From contig JALHOX010000126.1 in the NCBI GenBank assembly GCA_022842805.1, forward strand, positions 1 through 10,611: 10,611 bases of DNA, read 5' to 3'. The DNA is from Phycisphaerae bacterium (GTDB lineage Bacteria > Planctomycetota > Phycisphaerae > UBA1845 > Fen-1342). Within the stretch, counting starts at the first letter, position 1, and every line of letters starts with the position of its first letter. Below are positions 1-6,823 of this stretch, in pieces. Both the position numbers and the translations under genes were made by a program. The notes under the pieces were generated by a model. The model worked only from the letters and a program-made list of their open reading frames with translations, searched no databases and had not been told where the DNA came from.

Positions 1-1
1 C

Positions 2-1690
2 GCCGTCAGCGGATCGATCATCGCCACCGAAATCAGCGCCCTCACCTTCGTCAGCGTCCCCTACTTGGTGATGAAGCCCGGCGGAAACTTCACCTATCTG
101 CAACTCGGCGTCTTCGGCTCCTTCTTCGCGCGGCTGGTCGTCGCCTATTGGCTGGTGCCCGCCTATTACAAGCGCGAGATCTACAGCCCCTTCGACTACA
201 TGCAGAATCAGTTGGGCGGCCATGTCCGCAGCATGGTCACCGTGCTCTTCACGATCGGCACATTGCTCGGACAATCCGCCCGCATCTACCTGACGGGCGA
301 AGTCCTGCTGGTCGTGCTGCACGATCAGTTGGAATGGCTCTCGGCCCACGCCGGCCTCGATCCGCTCGCGTGGTCGATCATCATCATCACGCTCATCTCC
401 CTGGTCTGGACGCTGCTCGGCGGCATGACCACCGTGATCTGGACCGACGTGCTCCTCTTCCTCGCCTTCGCCGTCGGTGCGCTGGTGGCGCTCGGCGTGA
501 TCATCGCCAATCTGCCCGGCGGATTCGCGGAGCTGGTGCAGATCGGCCTCGCCGCAACGGGCTGCGGTCCGCACGGCAAGTTCACCTTTTTTGACTGGAG
601 CACCGACCCAACCCACGACCTCACCATCTGGGTCGCCGTGATCGCCAGCACCTGGGGCGGCGTCGGCAGCTACGGCGTCGATCAGTTGCTCGTGCAGCGC
701 ATGTTCTGCTGCAAGAGCATCCGCGACGCACGCTGGGCCATCGTTAGCAGCGCCGCGAGCCAGTTGATCACCATCACGGTCATGATCGTCGGCGTCGGGC
801 TCTACGCCTATTACCAGACACACACCATGACCCCCGAGGGCAAGGCGCTCTTCGACGCCAAGGGCGACCGCGTATTGCCCATCTTCACGCTCGAGATCGT
901 GCCCGTCGGTCTGAAAGGTGTGATCCTGGCAGCGATTTTCGCCGCCGCGATCTCCACCGTCATGGGCGTGCTGACAGCGCTCGGACAAACCGCGCAGACC
1001 GCCTTCTACAACCCGCTGCGCGAGGCGTGGCTGCAGATGAAGGGCCGACCGCTGACCATTGCCGACGTCATGTCCGACGACACCCCCAGCGACGCCGTCC
1101 GCGCCGAACAGCGGCACGGCGTCTTCGTCAGCCGCGTCCTGATCGTCGTTTCCGCGCTGATTCTCGGCCTGCTGTCCTACTGGATGGCGGAGGTCGCCAA
1201 GCACTATCCGACGATCCTGCAGCTCGGGCTGGCGATGGCGCAATACGTCATCGGCGCGCTGATCGCGGGCTTCGCGCTGGCGTTTTTCCCGCTGCGGATC
1301 GATGGTCGCGGATTCATGTACTCCGGGCCGTTGTCCGTAATGATGGTCTACGCGCTGGTATCCAAAGGCCCCGAAGCAAAGTGGGCCTGCATGATCGCAG
1401 GCGGCGCGCTGCTGCTGTTTTGGCTCTATCAGGGTTTCCTCTCGGGCGACTGGGGGCTGGACGCCGACGCTGGCGAGCGCGACGCCGCCCACTTCGGCTT
1501 GGCCACGCTGAGCCTCCTCGCCGGCATCGCGCTCGTCATTCTGGTCCAGCAGTTCGTCGCCTTCCCCGGTCCGCCGACCACACGCGACACCGTCATCGCC
1601 TGGACATGGCGCGGCCCCATCGGCAGCGTCGTGGCGTTCGTCTGGGGATACCTGCTGGCACGGCGGCGCATGCAAACTGCCGCAGCGTAG
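2..1690 (+). CDS. Sodium:solute symporter (SSS/SLC5 family), 5'-truncated by the window edge
   Basis: The reading frame is already open at base 2, so the N-terminus lies upstream of the window; 562 codons are visible. This is an inner-membrane secondary transporter that couples sodium entry to solute uptake. Seen in the sequence: the family's early ATEISALTF segment (bases 23-49), a PAYYKREIYSPFDYM stretch, the GGMTTVIWTDVL helix start (about 419-454), the GVDQLLVQR segment (about 674-700) and AAIFAAAISTVMG (about 932-970). The Ser-Thr pair at 953-958 matches the sodium-binding (Na2) helix of the family. Hydrophobic segments alternate to the end of the protein, as expected for an LeuT-fold transporter with extra C-terminal helices. 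The substrate cannot be read from the sequence; sugar, carboxylate or vitamin-type solutes are all possible. The stop is TAG at 1688-1690. Family assignment is secure, specificity is unknown. Confidence 0.92.
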   Translation, partial: AVSGSIIATEISALTFVSVPYLVMKPGGNFTYLQLGVFGSFFARLVVAYWLVPAYYKREIYSPFDYMQNQLGGHVRSMVTVLFTIGTLLGQSARIYLTGEVLLVVLHDQLEWLSAHAGLDPLAWSIIIITLISLVWTLLGGMTTVIWTDVLLFLAFAVGALVALGVIIANLPGGFAELVQIGLAATGCGPHGKFTFFDWSTDPTHDLTIWVAVIASTWGGVGSYGVDQLLVQRMFCCKSIRDARWAIVSSAASQLITITVMIVGVGLYAYYQTHTMTPEGKALFDAKGDRVLPIFTLEIVPVGLKGVILAAIFAAAISTVMGVLTALGQTAQTAFYNPLREAWLQMKGRPLTIADVMSDDTPSDAVRAEQRHGVFVSRVLIVVSALILGLLSYWMAEVAKHYPTILQLGLAMAQYVIGALIAGFALAFFPLRIDGRGFMYSGPLSVMMVYALVSKGPEAKWACMIAGGALLLFWLYQGFLSGDWGLDADAGERDAAHFGLATLSLLAGIALVILVQQFVAFPGPPTTRDTVIAWTWRGPIGSVVAFVWGYLLARRRMQTAAA

Positions 1691-1715
1691 ACCCGCCCCT
1701 CACCCGCCCATTGAG

Positions 1716-1737
1716 CCGCAGGCTTCAGCCTGAGCGG
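1716..1737. repeat. REP-like hairpin after the symporter gene
   Basis: CCGC at 1716-1719 pairs with GCGG at 1734-1737. Inside it, AGGCT at 1720-1724 pairs with AGCCT at 1727-1731 around a two-base loop, leaving a GA bulge at 1732-1733. No T-run follows on either strand, so it is a poor intrinsic terminator. The form (short, GC-rich, imperfect palindrome just after a gene) is that of a repetitive extragenic palindrome, or of an RNA 3'-end stabiliser for the symporter message. Only one copy is in this window, so its repetitive nature is inferred. Confidence 0.45.
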
Positions 1738-1821
1738 ACGCGCCTTCGTCGGTGCGCGTCGCAGATTCAGAGCGATCGAACCTCTCAGGGGTCGGCGCCA
1801 ATCGACGCAGCGCTGGCAATG

Positions 1822-1849
1822 AAAAACCGCGCGGACTCAAGCCGCGCGG
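1822..1849 (-). terminator. Intrinsic terminator of the Spy-like gene (minus strand)
   Basis: CCGCGCGG at 1842-1849 and 1827-1834 form an 8-bp all-GC stem around a 7-base loop (1835-1841). Read on the minus strand, the stem is followed directly by a run of five T residues (plus-strand A at 1822-1826). This is a textbook rho-independent terminator about 60 bases past the TAA of the gene at 1912-3039. On the plus strand no T-run follows, so it does not obviously stop symporter transcription. Because each arm is itself self-complementary, alternative pairings exist. Confidence 0.75.
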
Positions 1850-1911
1850 CTCATGTTTGTGAAATTCAAGACTTCACTGCTTCGACCGCCCGACTGCGGC
1901 GGCCGCGATCG

Positions 1912-3039
1912 TTAGCGCCCCGGCGTCTCCGCCCCGCGGCTCACCGGCCGCTGCTGACGCTGGCCGCGCTGCCGCGGCGTGTTCAGGCTCTGCTCAAACG
2001 CCGCCTTCTGCTCGGCGGTGAGGATCGACATCAGCTTGGTGCGATACTCCTGGGCGACGTTCGCCTCTTCGGCCTTGCCCGCGGCGCGGGAGGCCCGCAT
2101 GCCCTCGCGCTCCAGGTCGCGCAGTTCCGCCTTCTGCTCATCGTCCAGGTCCAGCCGTCGCGCCGTGCGGAACATCGTCCGCAGGTCGGGCGTCTTGCCC
2201 CGGCCCGCCGCCTGTTCAACCGCAGAGGCGAGCTCAGCGCGATACGCCGCCAGTGCCGGCTTCTGCTCTTCCGTGACAATGCCTTCAACCTTGGTGAGCA
2301 GCTCGTTCAGCAGATCCGAGCGGTCGATGCGGCTCATCGCCGTCTGTTCGCGGACACGCTCGCCCGCCGGCTGCTCGCCCGCCTCTTCCGCGGCGCGATC
2401 TTCCTCCGCCGCCTGCCGCACTCCCTCGATCCGCCGCCGCATGCTCTCGCGCACCGCGATGACCGCTTCTTCAAACTGCTCCGTCTGCGCAGGGTCGAGG
2501 TTCAGCTTTTCAGGCAGCTCGGTCGTCGCCTGACGAAACTGCTCGCGCTGCGTCTGACGCGTCGAAAACTCCTCGCGCCACGCATCCAGCTTGTCGATCT
2601 GCTCGGGCCGCAGGATCGGCTCAAGCTCGGCCGAAATCTCTTCAAAGGAATCCTGCGGACGCCCCATCTCCTCCATCTGGCCCCGGAGGTTCTCCAATGC
2701 CACGGTGTCGTTGTTTCGCTCCGCCTCACGCATCTGCTGCATCAGCTCAAAACGCGAGCGCATCGACTCGCGATAGGGCGCCAGGATCTGTTCAAACTGC
2801 GTCTGCTGGGCCTCGTCGAGATCAAGCCGACGAGCCATCCGCGCAAACTGTCCCTCGAAAAATCCCGCCCCGCCGGGCGGGCCATCGGGCCGGTCCCCGC
2901 GGATGCCGCGCTGCATGCGACGCGGACGCTGGCCGCCGTCGTCCGGCACGCCGCCGCCGCCCGGGCGCTGGGCCGAGGCCGGAAAAGTCGTCAGAAGGGT
3001 CAGACAAAGGGTCGGCAGAAATCTGAGAACGCGTCGCAT
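1912..3039 (-). CDS. Secreted Spy/CpxP-like protein with three LTxxQ-type modules
   Basis: The product is 375 residues. It has a Sec signal peptide (basic MRR start, hydrophobic residues 8-20, ASA cleavage site near 23/24), then a Gly/Pro/Arg-rich stretch (25-58). The rest is highly charged and almost certainly helical, rich in Q, E, R and A, with no cysteine after the signal peptide. Module openers LDLDEAQ (72), LNLDPAQ (180) and LDLDDEQ (296) alternate with closers ILRPEQ (142), IVTEEQ (254) and ILTAEQ (339). These resemble the LTxxQ motifs of the Spy/CpxP superfamily, periplasmic ATP-independent chaperones and stress sensors. Classical Spy and CpxP are far shorter, about half this length or less. 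The start is supported by GGAG at 3048-3051, 8 bases upstream. It lies 135 bases downstream of the methyltransferase gene on the same strand and ends at a clear terminator. Periplasmic location is well supported; a chaperone or metal-sensing role is inferred. Confidence 0.8.
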   Translation of the reverse strand: MRRVLRFLPTLCLTLLTTFPASAQRPGGGGVPDDGGQRPRRMQRGIRGDRPDGPPGGAGFFEGQFARMARRLDLDEAQQTQFEQILAPYRESMRSRFELMQQMREAERNNDTVALENLRGQMEEMGRPQDSFEEISAELEPILRPEQIDKLDAWREEFSTRQTQREQFRQATTELPEKLNLDPAQTEQFEEAVIAVRESMRRRIEGVRQAAEEDRAAEEAGEQPAGERVREQTAMSRIDRSDLLNELLTKVEGIVTEEQKPALAAYRAELASAVEQAAGRGKTPDLRTMFRTARRLDLDDEQKAELRDLEREGMRASRAAGKAEEANVAQEYRTKLMSILTAEQKAAFEQSLNTPRQRGQRQQRPVSRGAETPGR

Positions 3040-3137
3040 CTGAATGTCTCCGGCGGGCTCGCTTTGCGATACCGATACGCGGCTGCTCTCAGCACGCCCG
3101 AGCAGTTCCGGGTCGGGCGGCGAGAAGCGAGGACAAC

Positions 3138-3150
3138 CTATCCACGATAG
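3138..3150. repeat. Small inverted repeat upstream of the Spy-like gene
   Basis: CTATC at 3138-3142 and GATAG at 3146-3150 form a perfect 5-bp dyad around CAC, between the methyltransferase stop and the Spy-like start. A second dyad, CTGCTC at 3083-3088 with GAGCAG at 3100-3105, lies closer to the start. Either could be an operator half-site pair or a weak RNA hairpin. I see no convincing -35/-10 pair in this 135-base gap, so the Spy-like gene may be read from upstream. Confidence 0.25.
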
Positions 3151-3174
3151 ACGCTCGACGCCGATTTGGATTGC

Positions 3175-4101
3175 CTACAAAGCGGTCGGCGAACCGCGAA
3201 CTGACAAACTCTGACAAAATGCCGCCAGGTGGCTCAGCGTCGTGCCGCAACATCCGCCCACAATCCGGGCGCCAATCGTCAGGCAATCAAGCGCCAGGTC
3301 GGCGAATTCGTCCGCGTCCAGCGTCTCCGCCGCGCTCCACCCCGGAATCGGCGAACCCTGCGAGAGGTGCGGATAAAATGCCACCGGACGCGAAGTCAGC
3401 CCCATCAGCAGCGGCAAACAATCGCCCGCGGCGCTCGGCGGAACGCAGTTCAGCCCGATCGCCAGCGGCGAATACTCCTCGACCGCTCGCACCGCTTCAC
3501 TCAGCCGATCCCCGCCCAACAGCAGCCCGTCTTCGCGCAGGATAAAGCTCACGATCAGCGGAATTCGCCGCGCCGCCGCCAATTCGCAGCAGATCGCCGC
3601 CTCCCGAACCGAATTCTGCGTCTCGATCAATACGCAATCGGGGCTCGCCAGCGCCAGCCAGTCCAGCGTGCGCCCATGCAGCGCCCGCAGCCGCGCGTCG
3701 GCCGGCGTGAGATCGGGCCGATAGCAGTCGCCCGCCGGCGCCAGACTCGCGGCGACCCAATAGGGCGCGCCATCCCGCCGCTGTGCCGCATCGCGCGCCA
3801 GCGACACCGCCTGCACCGCCGCCGCCCGCCCCTCCATATCGCTCTTGCCCACCGCCTCAAATGCATCCGCACACACGCGAAACGTATTCGCCGTGTGAAG
3901 CTGGGCCCCGGCGTTTGCATAATCGCGATGAATCTGCCGCACGACTTCGGGCGCGCTCTGCAGCGCTGCCGCCGACCAAAGCGGCCCCGGCGTGGCGACG
4001 CCGCGACGCTCCAGCTCAGTGCCAAGCGCGCCATCCAGCACGACGATCGATGATTCCAGATCGAAGAGCGGCATCGCGGTGATCCAGGGTCGGCAGTCCA
4101 T
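3175..4101 (-). CDS. Homocysteine S-methyltransferase family protein
   Basis: This is a 308-residue cytoplasmic enzyme of the Hcy-binding/BHMT/MmuM family, which moves a methyl group onto homocysteine to make methionine. All hallmarks are present: DGALGTEL near the start (residues 23-30) at the first strand of the TIM barrel; the zinc-ligand cysteine in GLNC (Cys219); and the paired zinc ligands in VGGCCGTT (Cys284, Cys285). A glutamate strand ends LIETQNSVREA (158-168). Length is normal for the bacterial MmuM type. An in-frame TAG two codons upstream limits the start to 4101. Neither that ATG nor the alternative at residue 10 (4074) has a strong Shine-Dalgarno; residue 10 fits family N-termini better. 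The methyl donor (S-methylmethionine, SAM, betaine or other) cannot be told from sequence. No SAM or cobalamin riboswitch is evident upstream. It is divergent from the membrane protein at 4338. Confidence 0.88.
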   Translation of the reverse strand: MDCRPWITAMPLFDLESSIVVLDGALGTELERRGVATPGPLWSAAALQSAPEVVRQIHRDYANAGAQLHTANTFRVCADAFEAVGKSDMEGRAAAVQAVSLARDAAQRRDGAPYWVAASLAPAGDCYRPDLTPADARLRALHGRTLDWLALASPDCVLIETQNSVREAAICCELAAARRIPLIVSFILREDGLLLGGDRLSEAVRAVEEYSPLAIGLNCVPPSAAGDCLPLLMGLTSRPVAFYPHLSQGSPIPGWSAAETLDADEFADLALDCLTIGARIVGGCCGTTLSHLAAFCQSLSVRGSPTAL

Positions 4102-4235
4102 CCGCTAACGGCGCCGCCCGTTCGGGCACCGCCGAGAAGCGCTCGCATGGGTCAAACTCCGCTCAAGATGGTAACGCGCGATCGCGTGTCCGCAGCCCCC
4201 TTTTCGCCCACCGCCGCCGACCCCAGTTGTTTCCG

Positions 4236-4250
4236 GACGGCCCGACCGTC
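4236..4250. repeat. Inverted repeat in the divergent intergenic region
   Basis: GACGG at 4236-4240 and CCGTC at 4246-4250 form a 5-bp dyad with a 5-base loop, in the 236-base gap between the methyltransferase (-) and the membrane protein (+). The same gap holds the self-complementary CGCGATCGCG near 4178-4187 and a short GCCCG/CGGGC hairpin at 4116-4127. Such gaps carry divergent promoters, but I could not find a convincing -35/-10 pair on either strand. Functional meaning is unproven; short dyads are common in GC-rich DNA. Confidence 0.2.
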
Positions 4251-4337
4251 GGCCCGCGCGTCTCACGCAACGCCCAGCTCTCGCCGCCTCATCACTTGCG
4301 GTTTGAATAGCGCCGCCCAATCCGCTATCGAGCGCGT

Positions 4338-5567
4338 ATGAGGGATGCACCCGACCATGCGCCGCTCGCTCCGCCCCCCGCGCAAGCCCCCCTCGCCGCA
4401 GCGCTCAGCGCCTTCTTCATCGCCCTCACGCTCTACCTCATCACCGCCGTCGCGCTCGACCATCTCGAAAATCCCGGCTTGGCATACTTCGATCGGCTCG
4501 CCGCCTCGTTTCTCGCCGGCCGGCTCGATCTCCCGCATCCCGAACCGCTCTCCGATCTGACATTTCACAACGGCCGCTGGTATGTCCCCTTCCCGCCGCT
4601 GCCGGCTCTGCTCATGACGCCCTTCGTCGCCCTCTTCGGCGGCGTGCGCGTCGTGCCATTCTCGATCTGCTTGGCCGCGATCGCCGTCGCCGCCACGCTC
4701 GCTTGCATTCGCACCCTACAGCGCCACGGCCGCCTCCCCACCAATACGCGCTCCGCGCATCTCGCCGCCATCAGCCTCGCCGGCGGCGTGCTGTGGTTCT
4801 GCTGCGTCGATGGCCAGGTCTGGTTCCTCGGACAGGTCTGCGCCATCGCAATGTTCGCGCTCGCCGCCTGGGCGGCAAGCGCCGGGCGCAATTGGTCCAG
4901 CGGCCTCTTTCTCGCTCTTGCCGTGTGCGGACGCCCTCACGTATTGCTCGGATTGCCGCTGCTGCTCGCACTCCCGCCCTGCAATCAGCCGCGCGCGCCA
5001 CTCCGCACGCTCCCACGACGCGCCCTCCCGACGCTCCTGCCCTGCGTCGTCGCCATCGCCGCCCTCGGCGCCTACAACCACGCCCGCTTCAACAGCCCGT
5101 TCGACTCGGGCTACCTCCGCCAAGAAATCAACCCGATCCTCCGCGCCGACCTCAGCACATACGGCCAGTTCAGCACCCACTTCCTCCCGCGCAACCTCTG
5201 GCTCATGACCATCAAACCCCCCGCCATCACCCTCAACCCGCCGCGAATCCACCCCGACTTCATCGGCATCGGCATGCTCTGGACGCTGCCCGCCATCGTG
5301 CTGCTGCTCGCATCACCCCGCTGGATGCGCTACGGCGTCGCCCGCGCCGCGGCCCTCGCCGCCACCCTCATTTCCATTCCGCTGCTGCTCTACTACAACG
5401 GCGGCTGGGCCCAGTTCGGCTATCGCTTCAGCCTCGATTTTCTCGTCCCGCTCACGATCTGCCTCACCGCCGCCATCGCGCACGCCCCACCAGCCATCGC
5501 GCGCGCGCTCGTCGGCGCGGGCCTCATCGTGAACGGCTGGGGCGTCTATTGCTGGTTCACGCGCTAG
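4338..5567 (+). CDS. Multi-pass GT-C / GT39-like membrane glycosyltransferase (putative)
   Basis: The product is 409 residues with about nine to ten hydrophobic segments (roughly 20-41, 84-101, 107-124, 140-157, 163-181, 186-212, 229-245, 308-325, 333-352, 366-384 and a last one near 387-404). After the first helix comes a loop with YFDRLAASFLAGRLDLP (50-66), then HNGRWYVPFPPLPALL (77-92). Later it has YNHARFNSPFDSGY (246-259) and NGGWAQFGYRFSLDF (354-368). This set recurs in bacterial GT-C membrane proteins distantly related to dolichyl-phosphate-mannose mannosyltransferases. Those use polyprenyl-phosphate sugars on the outer face of the inner membrane. The acceptor is unknown and no biochemical assignment is possible. 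The start ATG at 4338 has only a weak GAG-type ribosome site. The TAG stop lies in a palindrome shared with the convergent gene's stop. Confidence 0.65.
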   Translation: MRDAPDHAPLAPPPAQAPLAAALSAFFIALTLYLITAVALDHLENPGLAYFDRLAASFLAGRLDLPHPEPLSDLTFHNGRWYVPFPPLPALLMTPFVALFGGVRVVPFSICLAAIAVAATLACIRTLQRHGRLPTNTRSAHLAAISLAGGVLWFCCVDGQVWFLGQVCAIAMFALAAWAASAGRNWSSGLFLALAVCGRPHVLLGLPLLLALPPCNQPRAPLRTLPRRALPTLLPCVVAIAALGAYNHARFNSPFDSGYLRQEINPILRADLSTYGQFSTHFLPRNLWLMTIKPPAITLNPPRIHPDFIGIGMLWTLPAIVLLLASPRWMRYGVARAAALAATLISIPLLLYYNGGWAQFGYRFSLDFLVPLTICLTAAIAHAPPAIARALVGAGLIVNGWGVYCWFTR

Positions 5568-5570
5568 CGC
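5561..5570. other. Shared palindrome carrying both stop codons of convergent genes
   Basis: The 10-base perfect palindrome GCGCTAGCGC contains the TAG of the plus-strand membrane protein (5565-5567) and, read on the other strand, the TAG of the deacetylase-like gene (5564-5566). The coding regions overlap tail to tail by four bases. There is no room for a separate terminator, so each transcript must end inside the other gene's coding sequence, or be limited by Rho or collision. Confidence 0.9.
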
Positions 5571-6688
5571 AGCCCCTCCGCCGCCTCAACCGTCAGCACA
5601 TTCGCCGCGGCGCCATACTGATCCTGCCAGATGTCGAGCACTTCGTTCAACGTCACCCAGCGAATCCCCGCGTCGCCGCGACGAGCCAGCAGCTCCGACT
5701 CAAACGCCGCCCGCCAATCCGCATCCACCACGTCGCGCTGATTGGTCATGATGGTGCACGTGTGAATCCCGCCGCCCAGCTTCCCCGCCCCGCGCAGCTC
5801 CAGCAGCAAATCGAGATTCTCCCAGCTACCACCAAAGTTCCCGATGCTCGGCAGCGGCGCGCCCTCGTCGGGCGTCGTCGGATGAGCCCGATCCTGCGGC
5901 TTCCACACCCCCGACGCAAACAACGCATCATCGTTCACATGACTGCCCGAAGCCGCCCCCCACAGCGCGGTCGCCTGCCACGATTGCGATACATACTGAT
6001 CGCCCCCGATCGGCGCCCAGAATTGCTCCAGCTTGCTGCTGTTCGGCGGCTCCGCAATAAACCCGCCCACAATGCCGCTCGGCGTCACCCCATTCAGCTC
6101 GATCAGATACGCCACATCGGCATAGCTATAGCTGGTCTCGTGCGCGTGCGGATCGATCTGAAACTTCAGATCCTCCGACATCCATCGCAGCACGTTCTTT
6201 CCGCCCGTATCCGCCCCGCTGTCATGCATGATGATCGCACGCAGAAAATTCCAGTCCGACTGATAGTCGAACTTCACTTCATACGAGCGCAGCATGCTCG
6301 CAAATGTCACCAGCGCCGCGCGATGCTGCTCAAAGGTCGCCTTATCGCTCATGAAGTTCGGATACCCCGGCGGCTCTTCGCAGTGCATCACGATGCTCAC
6401 CAAAATCGCGTCCGATTCCGGCGTCACATCGGCCCACGAAGTCGGCGCCTCGGGATCGACGAACGGCGCATCCGGCGAATCGTCGCTCCCGCCGGCGTCG
6501 CTATCGCCGACCAGCACGTCGTCCGTCGCCCCACCGCTAAATGTCCCGATTCCCGCTCCGCCGACCGCATCGCCCTCGCCCGGGCTGGGCGTGCAGCGAC
6601 CCCAGGCGACGAAAAGCGCCATCGAAAACAGCGAGATGATCGGAAGCGCAATCGCGGATCCGTAGTTGGAACGATGCCCGGCGGACAT
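5564..6688 (-). CDS. Membrane-anchored polysaccharide-deacetylase-like protein (putative)
   Basis: Start chosen at 6688 (374 residues) because AGGAG lies at 6694-6698, five bases upstream; a longer reading from 6760 would run through a terminator hairpin. Residues 12-29 form one hydrophobic helix, followed by Cys32 in a WGRC context that is not a proper lipobox, so a transmembrane anchor is more likely than a lipoprotein. Residues 33-85 are a flexible Gly/Asp/Ser-rich acidic linker. The globular part starts at AILVSIVMHCEE (94-105) and has DYQSDWNFLRA (141-151), DPHAHETSYSYADVAYL (179-195) and a C-terminal WVTLNEVLDIW (344-354). Order and spacing of these strands resemble the NodB/glycoside hydrolase-deacetylase fold, with HAHE where metal-binding histidines would sit. 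This is inference from pattern; I do not recognise a named family. It lies downstream of the nucleotide-sugar dehydrogenase, consistent with carbohydrate work outside the cytoplasm. Confidence 0.55.
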   Translation of the reverse strand: MSAGHRSNYGSAIALPIISLFSMALFVAWGRCTPSPGEGDAVGGAGIGTFSGGATDDVLVGDSDAGGSDDSPDAPFVDPEAPTSWADVTPESDAILVSIVMHCEEPPGYPNFMSDKATFEQHRAALVTFASMLRSYEVKFDYQSDWNFLRAIIMHDSGADTGGKNVLRWMSEDLKFQIDPHAHETSYSYADVAYLIELNGVTPSGIVGGFIAEPPNSSKLEQFWAPIGGDQYVSQSWQATALWGAASGSHVNDDALFASGVWKPQDRAHPTTPDEGAPLPSIGNFGGSWENLDLLLELRGAGKLGGGIHTCTIMTNQRDVVDADWRAAFESELLARRGDAGIRWVTLNEVLDIWQDQYGAAANVLTVEAAEGLR

Positions 6689-6693
6689 GGCGT

Positions 6694-6698
6694 CTCCT
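6694..6698 (-). promoter_or_regulatory. Shine-Dalgarno site fixing the start at 6688
   Basis: The minus strand reads AGGAG five bases upstream of ATG (6686-6688). No comparable site precedes the upstream in-frame ATG at 6760, and the longer N-terminus would be encoded by the terminator stem. This decides for the shorter 374-residue product. Confidence 0.75.
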
Positions 6699-6703
6699 CG
6701 CGC

Positions 6704-6736
6704 AAAAAGAGCCCCGAGAGTCTGGCTCCCGGGGCT
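6704..6736 (-). terminator. Intrinsic terminator or attenuator between dehydrogenase and deacetylase-like genes
   Basis: Arms at 6726-6736 and 6710-6720 form an 11-bp stem with one A:C mismatch around a five-base loop (6721-6725), and the outer seven pairs are perfect. On the minus strand the stem is followed by CTTTTT (plus-strand A run at 6704-6708). This looks like a complete rho-independent terminator for the nucleotide-sugar dehydrogenase that ends at 6824. It ends only about fifteen bases before the next gene's start codon, with that gene's AGGAG site (6694-6698) immediately after the T-run. It may instead act as an attenuator in the leader of the downstream gene. Confidence 0.75.
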
Positions 6737-6823
6737 GATCGGTCGGAGACGAATGTGCATTCAATAGCGGACGCGCGTCGCCGCCTCCGCGGCCGGCGCC
6801 GCCCTGTCGTTCAAAAATCGAAC

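Noticed and set aside
1027..3150. A 707-codon open frame on the plus strand
   Set aside because: It overlaps the end of the symporter out of frame and lies antisense to the Spy-like gene. The composition is Arg/Ala/Leu-rich, typical of a shadow; the minus-strand gene has a signal peptide, a ribosome site and a terminator.
3229..4053. A 274-codon plus-strand frame
   Set aside because: It is antisense to the homocysteine methyltransferase, which carries all zinc-ligand motifs. The translation is dominated by Arg and Gln without domains.
4102..4337. SAM or cobalamin riboswitch upstream of the homocysteine methyltransferase
   Set aside because: I looked for conserved cores and multi-stem architecture and saw only short dyads. 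No recognisable riboswitch elements are present.
5595..6688. Lipoprotein call for the deacetylase-like protein because of Cys32 after a hydrophobic stretch
   Set aside because: The residues before the cysteine are Trp-Gly-Arg. A lipobox needs a small residue at -1 and an aliphatic residue at -3, so a transmembrane anchor is preferred.
6689..6760. N-terminal extension of the deacetylase-like protein to ATG 6760
   Set aside because: The added 24 residues are encoded by the terminator hairpin and lack a ribosome site, while the ATG at 6688 has AGGAG at ideal spacing and puts a membrane helix near the N-terminus.
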